In this document: positions 47,093 through 58,500 of the stretch, in pieces
Numbering within the stretch: the first letter of the stretch is position 1
Layout: each line of letters starts with the position of its first letter
From: Arachnopeziza araneosa
Lineage: Eukaryota > Ascomycota > Leotiomycetes > Helotiales > Arachnopezizaceae
Reading direction: 5' to 3'
DNA length: 64,000 bases
Assembly: GCA_003988855.1 (NCBI GenBank)
Contig: QYAI01000002.1
Span: forward strand, 210,341 to 274,340
The notes under the pieces: generated by a model
Told to the model about the DNA's origin: nothing
What the model saw: only the letters and a program-made list of their open reading frames with translations
Databases searched by the model: none
Made by a program: the position numbers and the translations under genes

Positions 47093-48646
47093 ATGTCACT
47101 CACCAGCACCGCTCCAAACCACCTCCATATTCTTCAGAACGCCTCACTCATTATCTTATCGGTTTTATTCTGGCCCATATGCACCTTCATAGCACTAGCC
47201 AGTCATATCATTGGTCCTTATTTGAAAGTCTCAAGACATATTGAGCATCATCGACGATGGAGGGAAATCTCATCTTCAACGTTCAGACCTCGGAGTGTCC
47301 TAGTGACTGGGGTAGGGATGAGCAAAGGGCTTGCCTTGGCTCGAATCTTTTACCGTGCTGGGCATAGAGTTATTGGTGCCGACTGCGAGCCATATTTAAT
47401 TCCAGTCGCTGGCCATCTGTCAATTGCTGTTCAGAAATTCTATCGTCTCCCAATGCCGATGTCGGAATCTGGATCGGCAAGATATATCAAAGATCTGATC
47501 GAGATAATCAAGAAGGAGGATGTGGAATTGTGGATTAGCTGCTCTGGAGAGGACAATACAATCACGGATGGCGAGGCAGCAGAAGCCGTTGAGAGGGAGA
47601 CAAAGTGCAAAGCGATTCAATTTGGTTTGAATCTCACAGAGACCTTGCACGAAAAGCATTCATTCATCTCTCACACCAATCAACTTCACCTCAATGTGCC
47701 CGAAACGCATCTCATCACTTCAGAAACAGAAGCTCTCGTTGTTCTCTACCCGGAAAAACCAAGGTCGGCCTCATTTATCATGAAAAGCGTGCGCTTCGAC
47801 GGTCCAACTCATGCAGACATGACCATACTTCCTCAGGCTTCATTCAAAGAAACCGGCGCACATATACGGCGGTTAAATCCAACCCCGTTTCGACCATTCG
47901 TTCTTCAAGAGTATATATCTGGTCCAGAATATTGCACTCATTGTCTTCTCATTAACGGGAAAATACGTGCCTTCGTTGCCTGCCCATCAGCAAATCTCCT
48001 GATGCACTACCAGCCACTTCCAGCTTCCTCTGCACTCTCCCAAGCCATGCTCCTCTACACTGCGATCTATGTGCAGAAAACAAGCCCAAACATGACCGGC
48101 CATTTCTGTCTCGATTTTCTTGTCGAGGAAAGGATAGCTAGAACAGCAGAGACAAGAGTTGGAGCTTCAGAGGACGAAGTTCGGAAATTAATGGCTAAAA
48201 TCAACCCCATTGAGTGCAATCCCCGCCCTAACACGGCGGTCCTATGCTTCTCAGATGTTGCCGAGGATCTAGCCGATGCTTATCTTTCCATCTTACCTGA
48301 TCATAAACCAAAAGGCATCTCAAACGGACATCGATTTGAAGCTCTAGTAGTTCCGAAACTGGAAAATCCAGGTTACTACTGGGTCGGACACGATCTCGTC
48401 ACGCGAGTATTTCTCCCACTCTTATCCTTTCTCAGATTTGAGATTGGAGCGAAAAAATTGGTGGGGAGCTGGATGGAATTCACGAAGCACGTCTTATATT
48501 GGAGAGATGGGGTTTTTGAGGTCTGGGACCCTTGGCCAGCGTGGTGGTTTTATGTTGGGTATTGGCCGTTGAAATTTGCGGTGGCAATCTGGAAACGCAA
48601 GTGGTGGTCTAGAGTAAATATTACGACCGGGAAGATGTTTGGATGA
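47093..48646 (+). CDS. Membrane-anchored ATP-grasp ligase-like protein
   Basis: A single exon of 517 residues from the ATG at 47093; the open frame upstream has only a TTG. An N-terminal hydrophobic segment (LIILSVLFWPICTFIALA) is followed by a Rossmann-like pre-ATP-grasp domain (VLVTGVGMSKGLALARIF near residue 75). The ATP-grasp fold shows a FIMKSV nucleotide-binding Lys, the EYISGPEY glutamate region, HFCLDFLVEE and the metal-binding IECNPRPNT. A Trp-rich hydrophobic C-terminal region (WPAWWFYVGYWPLKFAVAIW) suggests a second membrane contact. ATP-grasp enzymes form amide or ester bonds through an acyl-phosphate. The substrate cannot be told. It lies tail-to-tail with a PLD-like gene. Confidence 0.82.
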   Translation: MSLTSTAPNHLHILQNASLIILSVLFWPICTFIALASHIIGPYLKVSRHIEHHRRWREISSSTFRPRSVLVTGVGMSKGLALARIFYRAGHRVIGADCEPYLIPVAGHLSIAVQKFYRLPMPMSESGSARYIKDLIEIIKKEDVELWISCSGEDNTITDGEAAEAVERETKCKAIQFGLNLTETLHEKHSFISHTNQLHLNVPETHLITSETEALVVLYPEKPRSASFIMKSVRFDGPTHADMTILPQASFKETGAHIRRLNPTPFRPFVLQEYISGPEYCTHCLLINGKIRAFVACPSANLLMHYQPLPASSALSQAMLLYTAIYVQKTSPNMTGHFCLDFLVEERIARTAETRVGASEDEVRKLMAKINPIECNPRPNTAVLCFSDVAEDLADAYLSILPDHKPKGISNGHRFEALVVPKLENPGYYWVGHDLVTRVFLPLLSFLRFEIGAKKLVGSWMEFTKHVLYWRDGVFEVWDPWPAWWFYVGYWPLKFAVAIWKRKWWSRVNITTGKMFG

Positions 48647-48969
48647 TAATGAGCTGAGAGATGATAATTTATATGCAAAATTGATATAGATAGATTGCTG
48701 GATAGAGATTAAGATAATGAGCAGATTTGGGCCCGGGAGTATTCAGATTTTATAAATTTATGCATAATAACACCTGTTCTGGGAACAAAAGATTTCCAAT
48801 CTTCGACTTTGATTCAATTGATTGTGTACTTCGAGGCAACAAGTTACGCAGGTACTTGCAGCGAATGCTTGCCGAACAGTCTCAATTCCTAGTTGACTCT
48901 TTTCAAAAGTCTGGTTACTGAGACATTTCTCGTTCCCATAGCAATTGATCATATCTTGATGTCACTGAC
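48647..48969. other. Intergenic, between convergent 3' ends
   Basis: This 323-bp A+T-rich stretch lies between the stop codons of the ATP-grasp and PLD-like genes. No gene is supported. Confidence 0.5.
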
Positions 48970-50340
48970 TTAGCAAAGGTATGCTACCCTCCCATCCAGG
49001 GCTTCTTCAATATTATGCATGATATCTTTCGCAAATTGGCTGCAGAGAAACGCAACACCAAGCTCTTGGCTCGTATACCAACTTGCTCTATCCATATTGC
49101 CACTCCCCAATACTACAACTTCCTGATCGACAATTGTACACTTAATATGACTCTTGACTGGTTCTTTATCTGACCCGTTTTCTCTAGGATGATAGTAGCC
49201 GACTTTTAACTCTCCTGGGTTGTCCATCAAATTCTCTGGATCAGATCGGCGCAAAGTTTGAAAGTAAGTTTTCAGCAACTTGTTGTAGCGACGGCGTAAG
49301 TTCCATACTTCAAACTCGGTAATGGTGCCTGCTGTGACAAGTTGTTCGAGAATCATGAGCTGGGAGCTAACAACAATTTTGATATTAACGCCGCGAGATA
49401 AGGCGTCGAGAAGAGCGGAGATGACGGGGGAGGATGTTAGATTTGGGGTTTGCATATATACGCTGCTTTTGGCTTGAGAGAGAGCTTGGAGGACGAATGT
49501 ATTAAGTGGTGTAGGAGGTGGTTGTGGAGTTGAGAAGATGAACCGAAAATTCGGGTTAATATGGTGAGGTGACGGGAGGAGAATGGTTGTCTGCGAGGAA
49601 GTTGAACTTTGAAAAGTTATCTGTTTGATAGAAGGAGGCTCTTGAGGTGGCTTGAGCGCTTCAGGTTCGATATTGAGCAAAGGAGGAAGTGCTGGACCTC
49701 CATCGGACCAAAAAGCAAGCCAAAAGTTAAATAGCTGTTTGGTTATCTCGCCTCTCATTTCGATACATCCCTCAAACCACTGTTCCCAGCTCACATTGCA
49801 GGACGGCATGAAAGCGTAATTGCGATCCACAAGAATAAACTTGGGATGCATAACGCTAAATGGACGTTGAAAAATACTCTTTACCACCAGATTAAGCCCT
49901 GTAAGCTCTTCTGGGGAAGGGAGTCCTATGTTGGTCCATGACGACGGAGGATAGAAGCGTCCCTCTGGATTTGAAGTTTGGAATAGCTTCTGGATTATGC
50001 TGATTGATGAGAAACATAGACGGACTTGGATCTTGCGATTCTGAGCCAGTGCTTTAGCCGAGAGCTTCTTAAGAAGTGAGGCAATAGCTTCTTGGGATGA
50101 TGATTTTGCCCAGAAGCAGGTTACTATGATAAGTTCCTGTTGGGTTGCTTCACATCTTGGTAGCACTGAAGACCAGATTTCACGCCCAGTTCCGATTGTG
50201 AATGAAATAGCTTGACTTGATCCGATGAGACTTCGAGCATCTCCTGCCCAGTAATTGGGATCATCTTGGCTATTATAATTCTGCTCCTGAAGCTCCCGAA
50301 GCCAACCATCAATGAGTGCTTGAGAAGGAGGAAAGGCCAT
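48970..50340 (-). CDS. Phospholipase D-like protein with two HKD motifs
   Basis: A single exon of 456 residues starting MAFPPSQALIDGW. The first HKD-type motif is MHPKFILVDRNYAFMPSCN (HxKx4D) near residue 164; the second is SHIKCTIVDQEVVVLGSGN near 400. Both keep His, Lys and Asp and the following Ser/Asn, so the two-lobed active site looks intact. It has no PX, PH or C2 domain and no signal peptide, unlike the signalling phospholipase D. It belongs to the short phosphatidyltransferase/nuclease-like PLDc group common in ascomycetes. Activity could be on a phospholipid, cardiolipin-type lipid or nucleic acid. Confidence 0.85.
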   Translation of the reverse strand: MAFPPSQALIDGWLRELQEQNYNSQDDPNYWAGDARSLIGSSQAISFTIGTGREIWSSVLPRCEATQQELIIVTCFWAKSSSQEAIASLLKKLSAKALAQNRKIQVRLCFSSISIIQKLFQTSNPEGRFYPPSSWTNIGLPSPEELTGLNLVVKSIFQRPFSVMHPKFILVDRNYAFMPSCNVSWEQWFEGCIEMRGEITKQLFNFWLAFWSDGGPALPPLLNIEPEALKPPQEPPSIKQITFQSSTSSQTTILLPSPHHINPNFRFIFSTPQPPPTPLNTFVLQALSQAKSSVYMQTPNLTSSPVISALLDALSRGVNIKIVVSSQLMILEQLVTAGTITEFEVWNLRRRYNKLLKTYFQTLRRSDPENLMDNPGELKVGYYHPRENGSDKEPVKSHIKCTIVDQEVVVLGSGNMDRASWYTSQELGVAFLCSQFAKDIMHNIEEALDGRVAYLC

Positions 50341-50840
50341 TGGATACTGTTCAGCTCATGATTAACAGCAATCGCTATCCGAAGTGTTGCCAGCAAGACA
50401 GAAGGCCATTCCTGCTCCCGGTAAACATATCTCAAAACTATCTTAGTAAAAGCACAACGATGGTTAGGTACAATTATCACGAGGTGAATGATGCGCACGG
50501 ACCACCGAACAGTTTTGTCTTGGATCTAATAAGCTGTTCAGCAGTAAACAAATATAAATCATTATTGCTAGTAGAAATTGACATTGAATCAGAGCTATTT
50601 GGATTATTCGCAGGAGAACCTTGAATACCGATTCCTCGTTCTACCCAAGCTTCCGGTATCTCCAGGTTGTGTATAAGCCTCGGCTTCGGAGTCGCGTGTA
50701 TTTCGGATTGGTGATCGCCACTAGTCTTCCTCCGCATTCTTCAAGCTTCACACAACCCACACCAAAACTTATTGCACATCACGAAATTGGTGTATTAAGG
50801 ACCCTTGGTTTCCTGCACAGTTGAAACCCACAGGAATAGG
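50341..50840. promoter_or_regulatory. Bidirectional promoter between PLD-like gene and Lon
   Basis: These 500 bp lie between divergent starts. No named regulatory site was identified. Confidence 0.5.
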
Positions 50841-53800
50841 ATGGCACCGGTCAAGGCTGTAACCCTTCCTGTGATCCCCTTAGCAAAAGATACCGTCCTG
50901 CTCCCTGGCATTGTCCTCCGAATACCGGTAGCGGGTAATCGACCTGATATCCCAGCACTACTCTCGAATGTTTATAGCCGCGCCGCTTCGAAAACACATA
51001 CTCAAAGGCTTGATAGTGTTCATATCGCGTGTGTTCCGCTGAATTCGCCCCATCTCAGCCAGAATGGCCAGAAGATGATATCCCAGGACGAGAGGAGTCC
51101 AAAGCCGAAAGAACGTCTTGAGATAAACCCTACCAATGCAAAGAAGGAAGATCTTTTTGGATATGGCGTTGCTGCTAAGATATCTGGGGTGGAAGGGCGA
51201 GGTGCCTTGGGTGCAGGAGAGTTTGCTTTGTTGGTGGAGGGAGTGGCCAGGATCAAGATCGATAGGTTGACTCAAGAGCGACCATTCTTTGAAGCAGAGG
51301 TGACATATCTTTATGATGAAAGTAGGTGATATTTGAGTTTCATATCTGAGAAAGAGCTAACATGCAACAGCAATATCTCCTGAGGATGTGACACTGCAGG
51401 GACTGTTTGCACACCTCAAGCAGCTATCCCGTGAGCTCTTGACTCTTTTACGCCTTTCCTCTCTCCTTCCTCGCCCCTTGGGATCAAATGCTCTCTCTCC
51501 AGTCATTGCACGACGCCTCGAGCTTTATATTGCAAGAAAGGGACTTCAGGACGCTGGCATATTGGCAGATTTCATGACCAACATCGTTGGGGCATCTCTG
51601 GAGGAGAAATTACAAGTTCTAGCGGCAACAGATGTCCGGGAACGGCTACAGAGAGCAATCGAACTGCTCTCGCGGCAAATAGGGAATATCAAAAATAATG
51701 TTAGTGTCACCGCTTATACAAGCACGATTCCTTCAAATATCGACCTAGATCAAATGAACAGCATCAATGAACAGAGGACGAGAAGACCAGTTGTTGGAGG
51801 CCGCATGGCTTTACCACCGAGTATTGGAGGTCCTGAGGATGAACAAGAACCCAACGACATAGAGGAATTAAAGAAAAAAATTGACGAGGCGAAGATGTCC
51901 CCGGAGGCTGCTAAGGTCGCTGACCGAGAGCTCAAACGCCTCAAAAAGATGTCTCCCGCTCAAGCAGAATACCAAGTTACGAGGAACTACTTGGAAAACT
52001 TGGTGGAGATTCCATGGTCAGCTGTGACAGAAGACCAGCTCGGTGTGGATACGTTAAGCAGAGCAAGGAAACAATTTGACAATGATCATTACGGTCTAGA
52101 AAAAGTCAAGAAGAGACTACTGGAGTACCTTGCCGTCCTCAAACTTAAGCAATCTATCAACGATGATGTCAATTCCCAGATTGCCAGGGCAGAAGAGGAG
52201 AAAGCTCTGGACAAGATCGAAGTATTAAAGAGTAAGAAGATGGTTGACAAATCTCCTATCTTGCTCTTAGTTGGCCCACCAGGTGTTGGGAAAACCAGTC
52301 TAGCCAAGTCGGTTGCAAACGCCCTAGGGCGCAAATTCCATCGAATCTCTTTAGGAGGTGTTCGGGATGAGGCCGAGATTCGAGGTCATCGTAGAACTTA
52401 CGTTGCTGCTATGCCGGGATTGATTGTCCAAGGGTTGAAAAAGGTTGGGGTTGCAAACCCTGTTCTCTTATTGGATGAGATTGACAAAATTGGGTACGTA
52501 ATATCTTCATCTGTTAGAGGTATCCAAGCTGATCCGTGCCGTAGTATTTCTAACTTCAATGGGTATGCGCATATTAACTCAAAGCTTAGCTTCTAGCTAA
52601 TCATCTCCAGTGACCCTTCTGCCGCTATGCTAGAAGTGCTTGATCCAGAGCAAAATCATACCTTTACTGATCACTACGTCAATATTCCAATTGACCTCAG
52701 CAAGGTTCTCTTCATTGCTACAGCCAATAGCCTTGACACAATCCCTCCCCCTCTCTTGGATAGAATGGAGACGATTTACTTGTCAGGATACACGACCTTG
52801 GAAAAGCGACACATCGCTCTTCAGCACCTCATCCCGAAGCAAGTTCGGACAAGTGAGTGATTCCTAGTCCGAGTTTACAGAACGACCTGCTAATATTGAG
52901 AAGATGGGCTCGGGGATGGGCAGGTCAAGTTCAACCAAGATGTCGTGTCGAAGATAATTGAGTCATATACCCGTGAATCAGGTGTTCGAAACCTTGAAAG
53001 AGAAATCGGATCCGTCTGTCGTGCAAAGGCAGTTGAGTACGCAGAGGCCAAGGATTCTGGCCACATAGGTAAGTTGTCCTGTGCAGGATTAGGAATGGGT
53101 CCTGACTATGTGGCAGAAAATTATAAGCCTCAATTGTCTGTGGAAGATATTGAGAATATCCTTGGTATTGAAAGATATGACGAAGAAATTGCCGAGAAAA
53201 CAAGGTAGTTATATGTTGCTCCTATTCATTGCTCCCGGCGAAACACAAAATCTCCGAGATGCAGTTATTGTTATAATCTACTAACTTTATTTACCCCAGC
53301 CGTCCCGGAATCGTGACTGGTCTCGTGGCTTACAGCTCAGGCGGTAACGGGAGCATACTTTTCATTGAAGTCGCCGACATGCCTGGAAGCGGAAGCGTGC
53401 AGCTCACAGGGAAGCTTGGCGATGTCCTTAAAGAGAGTGTCGAAGTCGCACTTACTTGGGTCAAGGCTCATGCATACGAGCTTGGTTTGACAGCTGATCC
53501 TTCCGAAAACATTATGAAGAATCGAAGTATCCATGTACATTGCCCCTCCGGAGCTATTCCCAAAGTACTCCCATCCTTACCTCTCAATGCTATACATGAA
53601 TCTGACAGCTCCAGGATGGGCCTTCCGCTGGCATGGCACACACCATTGCCCTTATCTCCTTATTTTCAGGCAAAGCTGTACCTCCCACGATGGCTATGAC
53701 TGTAAGCCAATTCTAGAATCCCTCCTAACCAGTTTACTGATAGCTTTAGGGTGAAATTTCTCTCCGCGGCCGTGTCACTGCGGTTGGAGGTATTAAAGAA

Positions 53801-54103
53801 AAGCTTATTGGTGCACTTCGAGCAGGCGTCAAGACAGTGCTCCTCCCAGCTCAGAATAGGAAAGAGTATATTCTACTTCAACAATTAGTTTGGTTAGGGC
53901 TGACGGATTTTAGCGCTAAAGACCTGCCCCAAGAAGTCAAAGATGGGTTGGAAATCATACACGTCAGGTAAATGTTCACGCAAAGTCCACGTTTGACACT
54001 ACTAAAGATTCTCAGGCATATCTGGGAAGCGATGCGTCATGTTTGGCCTGAAGCTCATTGGCCTGGAGAGCAAAATTTTGCGGGCATTGAAAGTCAGCTA
54101 TAA
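50841..54103 (+). CDS. pln: Peroxisomal Lon protease
   Basis: Eleven exons: 50841-51321, 51371-52493, 52545-52562, 52611-52852, 52904-53068, 53117-53204, 53300-53564, 53615-53701, 53750-53865, 53914-53967 and 54016-54103, giving 908 residues. The N-terminal domain starts MAPVKAVTLPVIPLAKDTVLLPG, with no mitochondrial presequence. The AAA module has Walker A GPPGVGKTS, Walker B VLLLDEIDKIG and sensor ATANSLDTIPPPLLDRMETI. The protease domain has the catalytic Ser in KDGPSAGMA (exon 8) and Lys in GGIKEKLIGA (exon 9). The chain ends in SQL, a PTS1-like tripeptide, fitting the peroxisomal Lon that degrades oxidised or misfolded matrix proteins. The 18-nt exon 3 supplies ISNFNG between Walker B and the DPSAAMLEV block. 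Exons crowd into the 3' half. Confidence 0.94.
53069..53116 (+). other. 48-nt stop-free intron in Lon (first of two)
   Basis: Consensus GTAAGT donor, CCTGACTA branch-like site and GGCAG acceptor. Removal joins GHI to ENYKPQLSVEDI. The frame also stays open through it, so the reading frame alone does not prove that it is spliced. Confidence 0.7.
53866..53913 (+). other. 48-nt stop-free intron in Lon (second)
   Basis: GTATAT donor, GGGCTGACG branch site and TTTTAG acceptor. Removal gives the family sequence LLPAQNRKDAKDLPQEV. Retention would add 16 residues in frame after the proteolytic core. Confidence 0.8.
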
Positions 54104-55530
54104 TTATGTTGACACTCGGTCAACTATAGCGGGATAATAATCTAGGATTTTTGGTTCTTGACGTACTCACCTCCTGTTTTGTACATTCTTTCTTTTTTTT
54201 TTTTGGCTTCAGCTCAGCACAGCGTGCATGGTTAATGCGAAGGTGTCCCGGCGCACAAGAAAGCCTTTGTGTATCTATCTATTTACATATCTCCGATGAA
54301 TCATATACCTCGATTTAAGAAAAAGCCCCGCTGGTTCATGCATCGGCTCGTTCTCCCGTATCATGTACTTATCTACCTGCATTTACGAACGTCGCACAAC
54401 ATAAAATCATTTCATGTAATGCAAGTCATTCTGAACCTTGTTGTAGGTTAGACTCGGGATGGAACGAGAGGTGTACGGGGACGTTGCACCTTCTTTTCCA
54501 TTCCCGAAGCAAGCATTGCCCTTGCCGCTCTTGGTTTGTACTTCCCTCTTCGTTTTGGATACCACAAGTTAGATTGGTCCTTCTCCTTGGTTGACTATCA
54601 TGAATTTTGGTAATGATCAAGGAATGGTTGACAAGCAATCCCAAGATTAGTCGTAAGTGTTGCTTAAATCATTACTTGGAAAACATGGGTCAATCTTCTC
54701 TTCAATTAACTTGATTACTTCCGTGAGAGCCTCAATTCATTTGTGGTATCAACATTCGTCCTCCTCTTCATGTTGCGCGCACGTCATTCAACTGGCGGTG
54801 TCTCTAAGCTAGTTGCAAGGACAGTGTTGGGACAGGCTTCACAGCAACTTCCATCTTTGGTGTAGGGGTGAGTATTCAGATTCCGCAACTCACTCCAAAG
54901 TTTCATCTCTTCGTCTTCCCTATCCCTAGTGAACGGTTCCTCGTCATGGAGGATCAGTATCTCGCGCCCAAATAGTTCGGTTCTCAATTCTTGTAGAAGT
55001 CGATACAATGTCTCTGCAATATATCCCACCCACCCGTAAATGAACGTTATACTTTCAAAGACACCTTTTCCCACGGTGGTTGCTGATTATTTCTACACCC
55101 CATCTCAATACCCATTCTCCTCCATGTGACGTTCTTTCTCACCCAGGATCAGCGGTTGCTATCACCGCCTCTTGAAATCCAATTCCTCGTCTTCCACTCG
55201 ACCAAGGATGCACCGCCGGAGCCAGAATCGACGAGCAACATCTCCTCTGCAGATGCCTAGTGAAGCCTCTCTGTTGGATGACGAGTCAGTCAAGCCACAG
55301 TCCAGGCTACGTGTCATTCTAGGCAATGTCAAGTCAGGCGGGCCAAACTCAGATAACGCGGAGACGGGAAAACGGTCTGAGTATATCCTTTAGTAACCTA
55401 GACAGGATAGTCCCGCACCGAGTCACCAAAGCCATTCTGGGGGCAGGTTATTCGATTGGTTTTCACGTTTGCGAATCTCGGTTTTCCATCATGCCTCCCA
55501 CGCACATCTTTGCACTTGGCCTTTGAGAGA
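54104..55530. other. Downstream of Lon, no supported gene
   Basis: This holds the Lon 3' flank and a poly-T run near 54190. An unidentified 96-residue minus-strand frame lies at 54784-55074 (SITFIYGWVGYIAETLYRL, then LFGREILILHDEEPF); it is fairly protein-like but has no family and no visible neighbours, so it is not called as a gene. Confidence 0.4.
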
Positions 55531-58500
55531 GAGAGAGAGTCGCGCTTGGCTCGCTGATGACCCGTAACCAAGACAGCTGTCCTCGAATCATAACCAGCAC
55601 GCTCTGGGTAGCTGTTTCCTTCTACAGACCTATCTTGAGTTCACAGGTGGTAAGCCCATACGCCAACCAACGTTCGTTTCCTTCCTCTCGGATTATCCTC
55701 ACACACAATTAGCTAGATTCCAGCATGTCAATAGCGGCTTGACAGCCACTCCTGACAACGTCCGGCATACCCGTACCAGCCCACCTCTCCTCGCGCTACA
55801 TCCCGAGTGAGCCTCCCCTGCCCGGTCTCTGCGTGAACTCTCCTGATCCAACTGAATCCCGGCCACGCCTCCATCTGCATCTCGGGCTCCACGCTAGCAA
55901 GCACTCGCCCTCGCCTCGGAAGCAAGCGCTGTATCACATCTATTTCTGTGACTGAGATTGTTCACGTCCATGGCACACTCGCCACGACTGGAGAGAGGGG
56001 AGCTGCTTTCCCGCTCCGGATGGCATCTCGCGGGAGGACTCGACATCGAGGGGTCATGAGGGTGGGATTCTAAGGGAGGTGCGGTTATCTTGACGTGAAC
56101 AAACCGTGAGACTGGATCATCTTCCTACTTCAGAGCTACCTGCTTCGATATTTTTGCAGTCGACATAGAGTGTCCTGCTTTAGCTGTTGCAGTTTGTAAC
56201 CATCCATCACGATTATGTTCTGCCAGTGCCAAACCACAGAGGAGATTCTTCATCTGTGCCGTACTTCCACTCCCTTCTTCCATCTTCATCTCCTTCTTGT
56301 CATTGCACCTGCCTACGAGGATGGGTTCTTCCAGGAAGAGACAGCACTTAGCTGTTATACTTATGCGTGAGACCAGCGCCTTTGCACAATGGATATAACT
56401 CCCTCCTTGATACAGCTCCTTAACGCAAGCCATCCCACATCTCTCTCCCGCCTCTTGAGGACCTTTCATACATACCGCAAGAAGCTGCACACCTCCTAGA
56501 AGAGCACCCACACAACGTTACGCTGGTTCTGGACTCGACCACACGAGGCTCTCTCTCCTGCGGGTCACCAAGATCCGGATCGGGTAGAGGATTATATGGG
56601 AAAGCACGATGTCTCCGTAGATAAAAGTAGAAGAAGAATAATATTACCAAGACGCAAGGCAGGAGAATGATAGGATGAGACGTAAGAGGAGCAGCTGATA
56701 AGCTTTGGGCATCCTCATACACACATATCCACGTCTTCAAAATCTCGGCCCAGAAGCATCCCACTCCAGCATCGCAGTTCCTACAGACTTGCCATGACTC
56801 CCGCGGATTGCTCACCCTCATCTCCCCTCTCCTCCTCCTCCTGTTACATAACCTCTCCCATCTATCTCTCTCGGAAATTGTGGTTTGGGTTTGACGTGGG
56901 ACTTGTCTATCTGCTACAGGGACACCCCCAAGAAAAAAAAAGAAAGAAGAAAAAAATCCTCAGACGACTCCTCGTACCAACTCCGGACGCGCTCAGATTT
57001 TGAGGTCCGGGAAGAGATGGACGGAGGCCGCTTCGGGGGAGGACCGGGGGAAGAATCGCAATCGGGGTTGATAATTTACACTTCGTCATCTGAAAACTGG
57101 TTCTGACAATCCTGAGACTCCCGATTTGCAAGGGACGGATTCCGGGAGCGACGATCTCTGATCTTCAAGCGTAGGGGATAATGACACTGAGGTATTTAAG
57201 TAATGCCATTTATAGAATGTTAGGTCTTTTCGTCGGCCCTGCTCTCCGGCTTACCCATCACAACGCTTTCACACCCGAACAATTTCCCGAGGAGGTGCTG
57301 CCCATGTAACCACCTAACCTGCCTCGCAATTGCTCCCTCCGGAGGTGTATCACGTGGAGGGCATGGGTTACATCGTCCCTCGTGAGTATACAATTACAGG
57401 ACCGTGCAGTGTTTGTGTACACTCACCACCTTGCAGCTGAATCTTTTCAGATTGCTCTTGCAGATGCGTCGTCACTAGCCACGCTACATCGCACCGCATG
57501 AGGTAGCGGATTGATTGGCACCACAGAAGTAGTAGCAACTCCCGAGGGTTCTTTTGCAGGAGAATCTCAACCTTGACCGACCGGCAGTGCTGCATGCAGC
57601 TGCAGTGCGAATGGTGCAATACGTAGAGCTGGGAAGTTGATAGGTTCATGCAGTCTGCCGTCTCAGAGCCGAGCAAGGGAAGACTAGAGATGGTACCGAA
57701 TGCAGTGATCCGATCGGTAGTCATGTTTGTTGAGGACAATATTGAAGATGTTTTGAATGGAGGAATGGCCAGGTCGAATTCCACGCCACTTTGACATCTC
57801 GGGATGCGGCGGAGGAGGATTCAAGCACTCGCGCAAGGATGAAATGACCACTGATGCAGATGGCGTGGCATGGCTTCCTGGCTCCTTGCATGCGCTTGTT
57901 GAACAATGAGGCAGTTCGTTCGGAGTGCTACAACCTTGGGATCCTCTGACCTCTGTCTTGCTCTCCATTGTTGCGCTACCCCAAACTGTGGAAATCAATA
58001 AAAATCCAGTAGGCCTTGTCAAAGCGCATGATGCGACTTTGGCATAGAAACGCGAGAGTCGGACCACTGGATTTTACCTCTGTATCGTTAGTGTTCACTG
58101 ACTGAGAAGCCACCCAAGCCTACCCCACCAGTTCGGGCACACCAGGCACACTGATGTGTTACCGATCGGGCATTTTCCGCCTTCCGCATTGGTGTTGCAG
58201 GGCTTGTTCCTCCCTCATTGCATCCTGTGGCGTGACACTCACCGAGCAGTGTCTGAGAAGGAACCCCCCGAACATTTGGATCATACTTAGCGGAGAAAGT
58301 AACTTGGCTTCTCGGCTTTAAGCACTACATCAAATGTCATTCTCTGAAGAATAGTGTGGCTTACAAGGATTCCTGCTCCATTGGCGAGATGCATTTGCCT
58401 ATCTGGGTGTGATGGCATATCAATGATGTGTAGTTTTGCACTTTCACAAGTAATACGACTTCGCAATTCCAAATCATGACGCTCGTGGAGGTAGTATGAC

